From the NCBI GenBank assembly GCA_965240325.2, contig OZ251236.1:1612001-1676000 (forward strand): a stretch of DNA of 64,000 nt, read 5' to 3'. Each line of letters opens with the position of its first letter. The first letter of the stretch is position 1. This DNA is from Rebecca billardiae RCC1528. Taxonomy: Eukaryota; Haptophyta. The translations under genes and the position numbers were made by a program. Below the pieces are notes generated by a model that was not told where the DNA came from, made no database searches, and was given only the letters and a program-made list of their open reading frames with translations. Shown in pieces: positions 17,501-23,315 of the stretch.

Positions 17501-19917
17501 CTCTCGCCTCCATCTCGCCCGAGGGCAGCTTCGCACAGCGGCAGCCGCCCCAGCTCTCGCCGCGGCGCGGCAGCGACGGCGCCGCTAGCCGCGGCGGCGC
17601 GGAGGCGCTCGGCTTTGCCGACAGGCTCGAGGCGCGGCTCGACGACCTCGACGACCTGGTGGACGAGACGAAGCGGCGCGCGGCGCTCACGATGCAGAAG
17701 TACGCGCGCGGGCGCAAGGCGCGCGCCCTTGTCGACGAGGCCTCGCCCCAGTTCCGCGAGCGCAAGGCGCGCGCCTCGGACCGCACGCGCGACCACTCGC
17801 TGACCAAGCTCGTGCGGCTCGTGGGCGAGAGGCTGAGCACAGACCACTCGCTGCTCGGCATCTGGTTCGCCGACCCGGAGGACGCGAAGCGCGCCGAGCT
17901 GGCGCAGATCTTCTGGAACATCGCGATGCTCGGCCTCGTGATCACGTGCATGCTCTACGACGCGAGCGGCGGGCCTCCGGACGCGTCGGCGGCGCCGAGC
18001 GTCTCGCTGCTGAGCGCGGTGCTCACGGCGCTTCTCACCGCGGCCCTCTCGTTCCCCGCGCTCGCGCTCTTCCGGCTGCTCTTCCGCTGGGGGTACGGCC
18101 GGCGCTCGGCGCCGCTCTCGAAGCGCGTGTTCGCCACGTTCCTCCGCGCCGAGCTCGCGCAGCGCGAGCGCGAGCGCGCGCCCTTCTCCACCGCCGTCAA
18201 GACGAGCGTGCGCACCGGCGCGTACCTGCGGCCCGCGCTGCCGCGCACCAACTCGGACCGGCGCGGCGACGGCGGCGCGCTGCGCGCCGCCGCGCCCGCC
18301 GACCTCGAGCTCGCGCGCGAGTTCGCGCGGCGCGCGTCGATCGAGGCGGAGCGCTCCTCCATGCCGAGCATGCCCGGGCTCGCGCCGGTCACGCTGCCCG
18401 GCATGCCCGGCCGCTCGTCGCCGCGCGCCAAGCCGCGGCCGCCGCCGCCGCCGGGCATGATGGTGCGCCGGCCGGGCGGGCCCCGCGCCACCGGCCAGCT
18501 GCCGCCGAGCATGGCAGCGTCGATGGCGGCGACGGCGGCGGTGGCGGCGGCGGCGGGCGCTTCGGAGGGCGAGCGCACCGACGCGCCCGCCGCGGCCACG
18601 GCCGCCAAGCCGGGCAGCCTCTTCGCGCCGCGGGCGGTGGCCGTGCCGAGTGCCGACGCGTTCAAGCAGGCGCGAGTCACGCCCGTGCCCACCGCGGGCG
18701 CGCTCGACCCCGGCTCGTTCGGCCGGCACAGGAAGTCGGACGAGGACGAGTTCGAGGCGAGCGGCAGCTTCAACCAAGCGTCGTCCGAGCGCGCATCCCG
18801 GCGCGCGGTCGCCGCGTCGCTCAGCGTCTCGCTCCGGGGCACGAGCGCGCACGCGGAGGCGGAGCGCGTGGCCGCGGCCGAGCCGCCGTCCGCGCTCGGC
18901 CTCGTGCGCGACTTTGCCGACGTGGCGTCGAACCGTCACGGCCGCTCGCCGCACCCCGGCTCGCCGCCGCTGAGGCGCGATGACGCGCCGCTCACGCCCA
19001 GCGGCCTCGCGGGTCAGCGCCGCCCGCACTCGCGCCCCTCCTCGGCATCGTGCGCCGCCATCTCCGCCGCGTCCACCCCGCGTGCGAGCGCAGCAGACGG
19101 CGAGGAGGCGGGTGCGACCGAGGAGGCGGAGGCGGCGATGCGCACGAGCATTAGCGAGGTGCTGCCCACGCCCCCGCCCAGCCCGCCGCCGCCGGGCGGT
19201 CCGGCGTTCTCGTTCAAGACGGGGCAGGTCCCCGCGCCCACCGACCTGCCGCCCGCCGCCGCGCCCGCCGCCGCTGCTGCGGAGGAGGAGGCGGAGGGCG
19301 GCGGTCTGGACGAGCAGACGGTCGCGCTGCTCAAGCTCAAGTTCGAGGCGTTCGACGCGGACGACAACGGCTCGGTGGACGGCACCGAGTTCGGCGCGCT
19401 GCTCGAGTCGCTCGGCTTCCGGCTGCGCCCGCGCCGCGTCAAGCAGCTCGCGTCGGAGCTGGACACCAACGGCAACGGGCTGATCGGCTTCGACGAGCTG
19501 TGCGACTGGTACGAGAAGATGGTCGCGGACGAGGCCGCAAAGGAGGCGCGCCGCGCGGCGGGCTGGCCAGGCCGCGTGCGCCGCGTGCTGCGCAGGCTGA
19601 CGCCGCCGCCACTCGTCAAGCTCGTGCTCGCGTGGCTGGCGATGTGGGCCATCTTCGTCGTGCTCGCGCTGCTCGCGGTCGCGTACGCGCTCACGTTTGG
19701 CGCGCAGCAGACGCGCTGGCTCCTCTTCAGCTGGACGTTCGCCGAGGTGCAGACGCTCGGGCTGGAGGAGCCGGTCATCATCGCGATCACCGTGCTCGCG
19801 CCCATCCTCTTCGACCGGCTGCTCTCGCAGGGCGGCGCGACGGGCGAGGCGATCAACGAGCTGCTCGCGACGACCGTCGGGACGGCCGTCACCGCGATGC
19901 ACAACCTCTGCGGCTGA
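2560..19917 (+). CDS. Giant polycystin-1-like membrane receptor with FG-GAP head and Ser-Pro3 stalk
   Basis: One uninterrupted frame of 5785 codons. The ATG at 2560 is chosen because it opens a clean signal peptide (about residues 1-23, ending ATRAQ). Residues 45-437 carry six integrin-alpha-like FG-GAP/calcium-loop repeats (DxDGDGVPD). Residues 438-2811 and 2932-3442 are Ser-Pro3 arrays, separated by a small globular segment ending in a Cys motif (GCSEPGAANYEPG...DDGSC). Three IPT/TIG domains follow (about 3444-3764), then a REJ/PKD-like region (about 3900-4465) and a GPS motif (about 4764-4814; CVWW...CACTHLTDF), where family members autocleave. Membrane segments are at about 4851-4876, 5113-5133, 5149-5176, 5686-5711 and 5738-5756. 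There is an IQ-like stretch near 5040-5058 and an EF-hand pair at about 5594-5650. The last two segments (WLLFSWTFAEVQTLGLEEP) resemble the polycystin-1 membrane region. No PLAT domain and no channel-pore segment could be seen. A cell-surface mechano- or adhesion receptor is the likely role. Confidence 0.85.
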   Translation: MRVPQPVLLAAVLLAALPATRAQTSPPPSPPPSPPPSPTAVVLGQTKISATQGGLAQALQDRDEFGTAVASLGDVDGDGVPDAFVGAPWDAINANIGGAGYVLLMNAEGTVKAETRIAEQEGGFTESFSGQAHFIGGSAAGLGDLDGDGVPDMLMAQGDKAGSTIWTLFLNTDGTVKSYVKIAPGEGDLADLGTDKFGNTVAVLGDVDGDGVVDALVGAGRRDTQSAFVLFLRTDGSAKGYQEISEAAGGLAASPFVNGTWGNAVCAAGDVNGDGIPDAAVGDEKYEDGGLKYGALYVLMLHRNGTVKAEAFISKDELSLLAAGHKLGSACEGLGDLDGDGVPDLAVGAKEAGSGEQGGVFILNLNSDGSVKASAEISQGVGGLSASGLDELDQFGSGLGFLGDLDGDGSPELMVGAPWDDDGFDKAGAVYVLTLATPPSSPKPPPSPPPSSPPPSPPPSPPPSPPPPSPPPSPPPSPPPPKAPPSPPPSPPPTPPPSPPPSPPPSPSPPKPPPSPPPSPPPSPPPSPPPSPPPSPPPLPPPSPPPSPPPPKPPPSPPPSPPPSPPPSPPPSPPPSPSPPKPPPSPPPSPPPTPPPSPPPSPPPNPSPPSPPPSPPPSPPPSPPPSPPPSPPPSPPPPSPPPSPPPSPPPSPPPSPPPSPPPSPPPSPPPSPPPSPPPPSPPPSPPPSPPPSPPPSPPPPSPPPSPPPSPPPSPPPSPPPPTPPPSPPPTPPPSPPPSPPPPSPPPSPPPAPPPSPPPSPPPPSPPPSPPPSPPPSPPPSPPPSPPPSPPPSPPPSPPPPSPPPSPPPSPPPSPPPSPPPPSLPPSPPPSPPPSPPPSPPPPSPPPSPPPSPPPSPPPSPPPPSPPPSPPPSPPPSPPPSPPPPSPPPSPPPSPPPSPPPSPPPSPPPSPPPSPPPSPPPSPPPSPPPSPPPSPPPSPPPSPPPSPPPSPPPPSPPPSPPPSPPPSPPPSPPPPSPPPSPPPSPPPSPPPSPPPPTPPPSPPPTPPPSPPPSPPPPSPPPSPPPAPPPSPPPSPPPPSPPPSPPPSPPPSPPPSPPPSPPPSPPPSPPPSPPPPSPPPSPPPSPPPSPPPSPPPPSLPPSPPPSPPPSPPPSPPPPSPPPSPPPSPPPSPPPSPPPPSPPPIPPPSPPPSPPPSPPPPSPPPSPPPSPPPSPPPSPPPSPPPSPPPSPPPSPPPSPPPSPPPSPPPSPPPSPPPSPPPSPPPSPPPPSPPPSPPPSPPPSPPPSPPPPSPPPSPPPSPPPSPPPSPPPPTPPPSPPPTPPPSPPPSPPPPSPPPSPPPAPPPSPPPSPPPPLPPPSPPPSPPPSPPPSPPPSPPPSPPPSPPPSPPPPSPPPSPPPSPPPSPPPSPPPPSLPPSPPPSPPPSPPPSPPPPSPPPSPPPSPPPSPPPSPPPPSPPPSPPPSPPPSPPPSPPPPSPPPSPPPSPPPSPPPSPPPSPPPSPPPSPPPSPPPPSPPPSPPPSPPPSPPPSPPPPSPPPSPPPSPPPSPPPSPPPPTPPPSPPPTPPPSPPPSPPPPSPPPSPPPAPPPSPPPSPPPPSPPPSPPPSPPPSPPPSPPPSPPPSPPPSPPPSPPPPSPPPSPPPSPPPSPPPSPPPPSPPPSPPPRPPPSPPPSPPPPSPPPSPPPSQPPSPPPSPPPPSPPPSPPPSPPPSPPPSPPPPSPPPSPPPSPPPSPPPSPPPSPPPSPPPSPPPSPPPSPPPSPPPSPPPSPPPSPPPSPPPSPPPSPPPPSSPPSPPPSPPPSPPPSPPPPSPPPSPPPSPPPSPPPSPPPPTPPPSPPPTPPPFPPPSPPPPSPPPSPPPAPPPSPPPSPPPPLPPPSPPPSPPPSPPPSPPPSPPPSPPPSPPPSPPPPSPPPSPPPSPPPSPPPSPPPPSPPPSPPPSPPPSPPPSPPPPSPPPSPPPSPPPSPPPSPPPPSPPPSPPPSPPPSPPPSPPPPSPPPSPPPSPPPSPPPSPPPPSPPPSPPPSPPPSPPPSPPPPSSPPSPPPSPPPTPPPSPPPPSPPPSPPPTPPPSPPPSPPPPSPPPSPPPSPPPSPPPSPPPPSPPPSPPPTPPPSPPPSPPPPSPPPSPPPSPPPSPPPSPPPPSPPPSPPPSPPPSPPPSPPPPSPPPSPPPSPPPSPPPSPPPPSSPPSPPPSPPPTPPPSPPPPSPPPSPPPTPPPSPPPSPPPPSPPPSPPPSPPPSPPPSPPPPSPPPSPPPTPPPSPPPSPPPPSPPPSPPPSPPPSPPPSPPPPSPPPSPPPSPPPSPPPSPPPPSPPPSPPPSPPPSPPPSPPPPSPPPSPPPSPPPSPPPSPPPPSPPPSPPPSPPPSPPPSPPPPSPPPSPPPSPPPSPPPSPPPPSPPPSPPPTPPPSPPPSPPPPSPPPIPPPSPPPAPPPSPPPPSPPPSPPPSPPPSPPPSPPPPSPPPSPPPAPPPSPPPPSPPPSPPPSPPPSPPPSPPPPSPPPSPPPSPPPNPPPSPPPSPPPSPPPAPPPSPPPPSPPPSPPPSPPPSPPPSPPPPSPPPSPPPSPPPVPPPSPPPPSPPPSPPPISPPSPPPSPPPPSPPPSPPPASPPAPPPSPPPPSPPPTPPPSPPPSPPPSPPPPGAPPSPPPSPPPLHPPAPPPSPPPSPPPSPPPQPPPPLPPPIPPPSPPPNPPPSPPPPSPPPAPPPAPPPQPPPSPPPPGLPPSPPPSPPPAPPPRPPPPSPPPNPPPSPPPSPPPNPPPPSPPPSPPPSPPPTPPPPGPPPSPPPAPPPQAPPPPPPTPPPSPPPSPPPSPPPLPPPPSPPRPPPFVPPPLPPSASPPPSAPPPSAPPSPPPLSPPPSPPGSSSYLGLTLDAEPSAYGTQAAQRALADGLASAAAIPAEWVGVVSVSAASVRVVLRVFQPSDPAAPDAAAALQALSAEGLGASLGVGVLVTPEPLVAGCSEPGAANYEPGVEVDDGSCVAHSPPPPASPPSAPPSPPPASPPPSPPPSPPPSPPPPSPPPLLPPPPRVAPFPPPSPPSPPPAPPPSPPPSPPPGAPPAPPPSAPPSAPPSEPPSAPPPAPPPSSPPQPPPRPPPRPPPPSPPPALPPPPRAEPFPPPAPPSPPPRPPPPRPPPSPPPSPPPLPPPPPPGTPPASPPSPPPPPPPHAPPLLPPSPPPSPPPMPPLPSLPPSPPPRPPPPSAPPSPPPPPRTEPFPPPAPPSPPPSPPPSPPPPSPPPSPPPSPPPSPPSPPPLPPPRDPPSAPPSAPPTPPPSPSPRPPPGAPPSSPPMPPPNLPPHAPPPHPPPSPPPGTPPPMPPPSPPPTPPPPSPPPSLPPPPRTEPFPPPAPPSPPPNPPPSPPPQSPPPSPSPPSSPSPPSPPPPPPPTTPPSEPPTTPPAPPPTPPPPPPPPAPPPRPPPVPPTPPPPPRTEPFPPPAPPSPPPSPPPSPPPSSPPPPPPSPPPSPPPGPPPHPPPSSPPPLPPPSPPPPPPPAIRVSVLGGSREGAPLGSDDAALELEGAGFDSLAGGAFGEIQCAFTRADGGGDGGGPLLSGATVLSDARLRCAMPAAASSGAPSAAGAYTVGLALGAVGASTDVDVSGLFGPVSFELYDMAAVSVLELRPPGGPVGGGTAVTLVGSGFAEYGEGQLCCVLGGGGCAAAATLLPPSAAAPTLSRARCVLPPPLGGAAGSVALELSLGGGSADSTTASALPFLAYDPPTLGSVSPASGDANGGTEVTIGGAGFDALAGGALLAVRFGDAPAQPPARVTAGEVVVSTRYGAAGRAQLRVSLNGQQFTPAAAATPPPAGALAFTFVGLHAPVLEGVAFNGAATLMVLRFDAQPTDRAGMGSGMGECSRVLDDDTVALVGGGAAAAAAAPPQCYWTDDSTLVARLSSATLVRAGSEVGVRAGALRPEQCGTPCAAALASAAARAAIDADAPCGEGVPCPTPVAAVSGPAVLSACPGASLALDGSASSRGGIGPAAFEWRVDPSRSARAASLNARLSALPARTPQLSLGGPGAASPTELGVSGSFVFVLRVTSFLGVPSAPAEWPVSRGDGASPILAIDGAPELRARASEPTLLSGRAELAPCWPPSFEPAMVFSWALEGAAQVGGGANASSSASAGELAAATDVLLARLASARTAVLQLPPHSLAAGWAYDLALTARMAAAPAQASTARVRVRVARQPLRAVIAGGDRRVPSSLRLAVDASASFDPDAPTADGGDGGMPPLSFAWSVANASSLEPVALEPSAANASGALFELAPGTLPPGVYALTVRVSAPGRAPAAASVTVEAVPGAVPTLGFEPLGRRKWPAVFDRNPERLTINARLDAASRALEAAGQARFSYEWSARRVGAAGALEPAGLDLADSERVTTTGAALRTVAIRSGALAPGATYAFRLAVLGGAQPAYTEVRVTINRPPYGGGLEVAPASGVALQTSFALYAAGWAEDDEEDLPLSYAFSHAPLGTDAVAAVAALGAASASASASALLPAGNRTLTVRVADALGGAAHAHAAVAVAPPGEGAGLLDSVLTRAYAAVATGAAETATQLVSALADALDATPAGGDNATVASATLAQLLELTAGAAEASAPTAEARAASASALAAVLEAAPPGAFDASAQTAGLEQVAALASQSAASGVDGPTAAALLRAADAALSADTDADAPLSAAEAEAVGGAATSAVGALAIALLAGAVSGEAPFEAVGKAINVSATRADAGALGNITLPGPGGAGSVGVPASVFGGVPLELLEGGVDVVLWSSARNVHGDPSTQANGTAVASGLVTPVFSVTLYSASAGLALTISDLPDEGRVLIEVPGLEGAGGAGEWGCVWWDEGASAWLDDGCETVVARADDGSLARYCACTHLTDFAGVAVPTDADAARTEVVEFNINTLSLDDAAAAVGVGSGPVLARNPYIFWLVVAMSAGCGLSVALFGARDLRDHARRKERIRRLLASEAGPAGGLPASPASPAKPSLFQRRAAKLQAEEDALFGGSPWRPAPADAPAAVGTHSRPASSSVPGPRLVAPADGGDAGGSVARAPAPLASISPEGSFAQRQPPQLSPRRGSDGAASRGGAEALGFADRLEARLDDLDDLVDETKRRAALTMQKYARGRKARALVDEASPQFRERKARASDRTRDHSLTKLVRLVGERLSTDHSLLGIWFADPEDAKRAELAQIFWNIAMLGLVITCMLYDASGGPPDASAAPSVSLLSAVLTALLTAALSFPALALFRLLFRWGYGRRSAPLSKRVFATFLRAELAQRERERAPFSTAVKTSVRTGAYLRPALPRTNSDRRGDGGALRAAAPADLELAREFARRASIEAERSSMPSMPGLAPVTLPGMPGRSSPRAKPRPPPPPGMMVRRPGGPRATGQLPPSMAASMAATAAVAAAAGASEGERTDAPAAATAAKPGSLFAPRAVAVPSADAFKQARVTPVPTAGALDPGSFGRHRKSDEDEFEASGSFNQASSERASRRAVAASLSVSLRGTSAHAEAERVAAAEPPSALGLVRDFADVASNRHGRSPHPGSPPLRRDDAPLTPSGLAGQRRPHSRPSSASCAAISAASTPRASAADGEEAGATEEAEAAMRTSISEVLPTPPPSPPPPGGPAFSFKTGQVPAPTDLPPAAAPAAAAAEEEAEGGGLDEQTVALLKLKFEAFDADDNGSVDGTEFGALLESLGFRLRPRRVKQLASELDTNGNGLIGFDELCDWYEKMVADEAAKEARRAAGWPGRVRRVLRRLTPPPLVKLVLAWLAMWAIFVVLALLAVAYALTFGAQQTRWLLFSWTFAEVQTLGLEEPVIIAITVLAPILFDRLLSQGGATGEAINELLATTVGTAVTAMHNLCG
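4707..8720 (+). repeat. Higher-order repeat, 822-bp period, inside the Ser-Pro3 array
   Basis: A marker block reading GTCACCACCACCGCCCACGC (PPTPPPSPPPTPP region) recurs at 4707, 5529, 6351, 7077 and 7899. The steps are 822, 822, 726 and 822 bp, that is 274, 274, 242 and 274 codons. Neighbouring synonymous codon patterns and rare variants (SLPP, APPP) recur at matching positions. The 726-bp step implies a 96-bp (32-codon) in-frame deletion. Confidence 0.85.
8528..9620 (+). repeat. Second higher-order repeat, about 441-bp period
   Basis: A block starting CATCATCACCTCCGTCGCCT at 8528 recurs at 8969 (441 bp, 147 codons), with identical following codon choice. A more diverged third copy lies near 9537. 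It is distinct from the 822-bp unit. Confidence 0.7.
11355..12885 (+). repeat. Second Ser-Pro3/Ala-Pro coding array with RTEPFPPPAPP blocks
   Basis: This proline-rich array is more diverse than the first (SPPP, APPS, RPPP, GTPP). A block of the form R(T/A/V)(E/A)PFPPP(A/S)PPSPPP occurs five times, with the Arg codon near 11491, 11740, 12037, 12421 and 12688, at spacings of roughly 250-385 bp. Confidence 0.85.
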
Positions 19918-22203
19918 GCGCGCGCGGGTCCGGGAGCTTTCGGCTGTCCAATCGCGACGAAACCGATTAGGCAGGCCTTGTTCTGGCGGGTTGAGACCCC
20001 GCCTTTTCTGACGAGCTCCGCGCTGGCGCGGAGCGGCGGGCGCTTTCCAGTAAAAGCGTCCGGCCGTTTCAAGCCCCGCCGCACCGGAGCCAGCATGGCG
20101 CCTCGGCCCTGCTGCGCCGTCCCCGCTTCCGCCCTCGCGCTGTCGCCGCCCCCGCGAGCGCCTACGCCTCCGCCGTCCGCACTGTAACGCGTTCCGTCCC
20201 TGTCTGCGCTGTCACCTGTGCTGATGCCACCCATGTTGACAGCCTCACGCCAGCTCACGCCGCATCATGTACGCTCAGTCTCACGGCACCACGGCCCGCT
20301 GCGCCGGCTTGAGCACTCCTGTGGACACACGCGCGCCGGCGAGCCGAGCGATCACGGCTCCAGTGGGCTCAGTAGATAGCCAGCACGTTGTCGCGGACTG
20401 CCATGCGAGGGCCGTGCAAACGCGCGATCGTCGTGAGTCCCGTCCGCGCCAGTGAGGCACTTGCTGCAATGATGATCATGATGTTGCACGTCGAACGTCG
20501 AGAGCCCAAGCTGTGACACAGGCTGCTCCTCGTGTTCACGGCAGAAGCAGATAGGTGGAGCTTTGGCAGCTTCGCCCACTCCCATGCTTCAGAGACTCAG
20601 AGTGCGTCCTGCTGTGTCACGAGGCCGCGTTCAGCTGACAGTAGCACCCGCAGCACGCACACGGTCACGCTGCGGCTGCGAGTCATGCAGTATAGGCGCA
20701 CTGTCTCGGCGCGTCACTCTTCAGACTGACCAGTGTCGACGCATAACCAAGCCGTGCCGTGTGAGCACGGTGAGTATGGCGCGCATGCGGCGTAAGCGGC
20801 GTAAGTGCCGAGCACGAGGCTTCGCCCGGCCCATCCAAGCTGATGGTCTCCGACTCGCGCGGAGAGCACGCAAGAAAGGCACCGCCGCGCGGCGGCGGCA
20901 CTCGCAGCTAAGCTACCTGTTCGCTGGCTCTTGCAGCAGGCCCAACGCAGGGTCGCCGGTCGAGATGTCACTTCGTAGGCCGACGCGACGACGCCCGGGA
21001 CGGTTGCATCGAGCTGAGCAAGTTACAGTAGCTTCTGTTGTTGTCACACTCACAGCGTCCAACTCATCTTCGCGCGCGCGCCGGTATCGTCCTCGTCCGT
21101 CGTCGTTTAAGTCCTCGTGGCGAGGGTGCTTGTCAACGGCGGGTAGCGCGGCTGGGGTTATTATGCCGGCGTGCGGGGGAGGCGCGCCACCACCTGCTGA
21201 ATGCTGCTCATCGACTTGCCCTCCGCACGCCGAGACTGGGGCACCTCCGCCGAACCGACCGTTGAGGCCAGATGTGCACCGCATGAGTGAGACGACAGAT
21301 TGCGGCCGAAAACCAAACAAAACCAACCCAGTTTCACATGGGCCGTGCCAAGTATGACCCCCACCAGCCCTCCCAGCGCGTCAAAGTGTGTCGAAGTGTG
21401 TCATACGGCTGTTGTTGCCCGACCGATGTGCCCGTCGCCAACCGCTAAGCCATCCCGGGTGGCGACGAACGCAATGCTTGCGCGGTGAACGCGGTGCGCA
21501 TGCTACTCATCTGGCGAAAAGGCTGCCATGAGGGCTCCACCCGGCCCATTCTAGTGGATGGGACTGGTGCACGTTGAACTGCTGAGGACACTCACCAGCT
21601 CGCCTGGCGTGCGCGGACGGCGGGGCGCAACGGGAGCGGCCGGATGCGCACCGCATGAGGGAGATGACGGATTGCGAAAATTAGCCAAAAACGGCCAAGC
21701 CAGTTTTGCGTGGGCCGTGTCAAGCATGACCCCCACCAGCCCCCCCAACGCGTCAAAGTGTGTCAAAGTGTGTCATACGGCTGTTGTTGCCCGACATGTG
21801 CCCGTCGCGCCCAAAACCACCCGGGTGCAAACAAGCAGCGCGCGTGCGGTGAGCGCGGCGCGCACGCGGCGCGCACCTGGCGAGACAGCCGGCCCAGACC
21901 CACCCGGACCGCTCCGATTCGCGGCGGCGGCGCGCGCGCCGTCATTGGCGCCCCCCGCGCCTCCGTGCGAGGGGCTTCGCTCGACGAGGTTGCGCTTCGT
22001 GCGCCGCTTCGCCATCGGCACGATGGCGGCCTCTGAGCCGCCGCTACTGGAAAGTGCCAGCCGCTCCGCGGCGTCGCCAGAAAATCGACGTCGCGGAGAT
22101 GAAACGGCTGGGTCTCAACCAGCCAGGGCCTTGTTCTAGTAGATGAGTCGTGAGGAGTCCCGGCTTTTTGGCTCCGCTGCTGATGAACAACTCCGCTGAC
22201 AAC
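19918..22203. other. Intergenic, no supported gene; imperfect inverted segments
   Basis: About 2.3 kb without a credible protein-coding gene; the open frames are short and lack recognisable features. The segment at 19973-20060 (with GGTTGAGACCCCGCC and CTTTCCAGTA) is similar, in inverted orientation, to 22043-22136 (ACTGGAAAGTGCC ... GGGTCTCAACCAGCC). These two could be degenerate ends of an old mobile element enclosing about 2 kb. The diverged direct repeat at 21276-21810 lies inside. Confidence 0.4.
21276..21810. repeat. Diverged direct repeat, about 165-bp units 372 bp apart
   Basis: The segments at about 21276-21440 and 21648-21810 share GCACCGCATGAG, ATGGGCCGTG/GTGGGCCGTG, ATGACCCCCACCAGCC, GTCAAAGTGTGTC and CATACGGCTGTTGTTGCCCG in the same order. 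Similarity appears to extend weakly on both sides. This is an old tandem duplication of unknown content. Confidence 0.65.
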
Positions 22204-23310
22204 CCAAGGGTAGTAAGGGTGAGCAACTCCGCTGGCGACAGCCGCGAAGGTCGGCAGCCCTCTGTTTGCCGCGAGCGGAGCGGAGCGAGTGCTATCAGCG
22301 GCGGAGGGCGCTGAGGCCGCGCACGGCGTGAGGCGCGGCGTCGGCCGAGTCGGTCCGCGGAGGATGCGCGGCGCTCGGCCCGCTGCGCAGCGGCAGTGCG
22401 CCTCACTTTGCCCCGAGCGCCGTCCTCCGCGTCGCCTCCTTCCCGCCTTGGAGCAGCACGCATGTGCGCGCCGCCACCTTGAAGGCGGCACAGGCTTGCT
22501 CAGACGACCGCACGCGCGTGGCGCGCGACTTGGTCGGCTGCGCGCGCGCGCCGCCGCGGTGCAAGGTAGCGCCGCCGCATGCGCGCGCCGTGCCAGCGCG
22601 AGCCTTTGCTCACGGCCATCTCATGAGCGTAGTGCTCGCTTGTCTGCTTGCTCTCACGAATGATTTGCTGTGCCTCACGCTGGCACTCGTCGGGTCGATC
22701 AGCGAGGTGTTGAGTGACATTGGATACCCAGGACGAAGGCCTAGTCTTGTCTATTCCTTCTCAGCACGAATGTAAGTGGACGCTAAGGCTCCGCATCGAT
22801 GGTACCAACACTCTCGCCGCTGTCTTTTCCAGCTTCCCGTCAGTCCGCAAGTCGGATGCCAAGCAGCATTCGACATGTGTGTGAGGTCGCACTCAGGTCC
22901 GCGCACACGCTCTCGCGCTGGCACGGCGCGCGCATGCGGCGGCGCTACCTTGCACCGCGGCGGCGCGCGCGCGCAGCCGACCAAGTCGCGCGCCACGCGC
23001 GTGCGGTCGTCTGAGCAAGCCTGTGCCGCCTTCAAGGTGGCGGCGCGCACATGCGTGCTGCTCCAAGGCGGGAAGGAGGCGACGCGGAGGACGGCGCTCG
23101 GGGCAAAGTGAGGCGCACTGCCGCTGCGCAGCGGGCCGAGCGCCGCGCATCCTCCGCGGACCGACTCGGCCGACGCCGCGCCTCACGCCGTGCGCGGCCT
23201 CAGCGCCCTCCGCCGCTGATAGCACTCGCTCCGCTCCGCTCGCGGCAAACAGAGGGCTCCCGACCTTCGCGGCTGTCGCCAGCGGAGTTGCTCACCCTTA
23301 CTACCCTTGG
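22204..23310. repeat. Large inverted repeat 1 (399-bp arms, 309-bp loop)
   Basis: The left arm at 22204-22602 is the near-perfect reverse complement of the right arm at 22912-23310; the coordinates sum to a constant 45514, so there is no indel. One mismatch is visible near the outer ends (GTCGGCAGCC versus GTCGGGAGCC). The outer ends read CCAAGGGTAG. The loop at 22603-22911 has no recognisable gene. It would fold into a very long hairpin as DNA or RNA, and looks like a foldback-type element. Confidence 0.9.
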
Positions 23311-23315
23311 CTCAA

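Noticed and set aside
17185-17895. PLAT/LH2 domain expected between the first two membrane segments of a polycystin-1
   Set aside because: The roughly 240 residues there are Ala/Pro/Arg-rich with an IQ-like stretch; no PLAT pattern could be made out, so it is not annotated.
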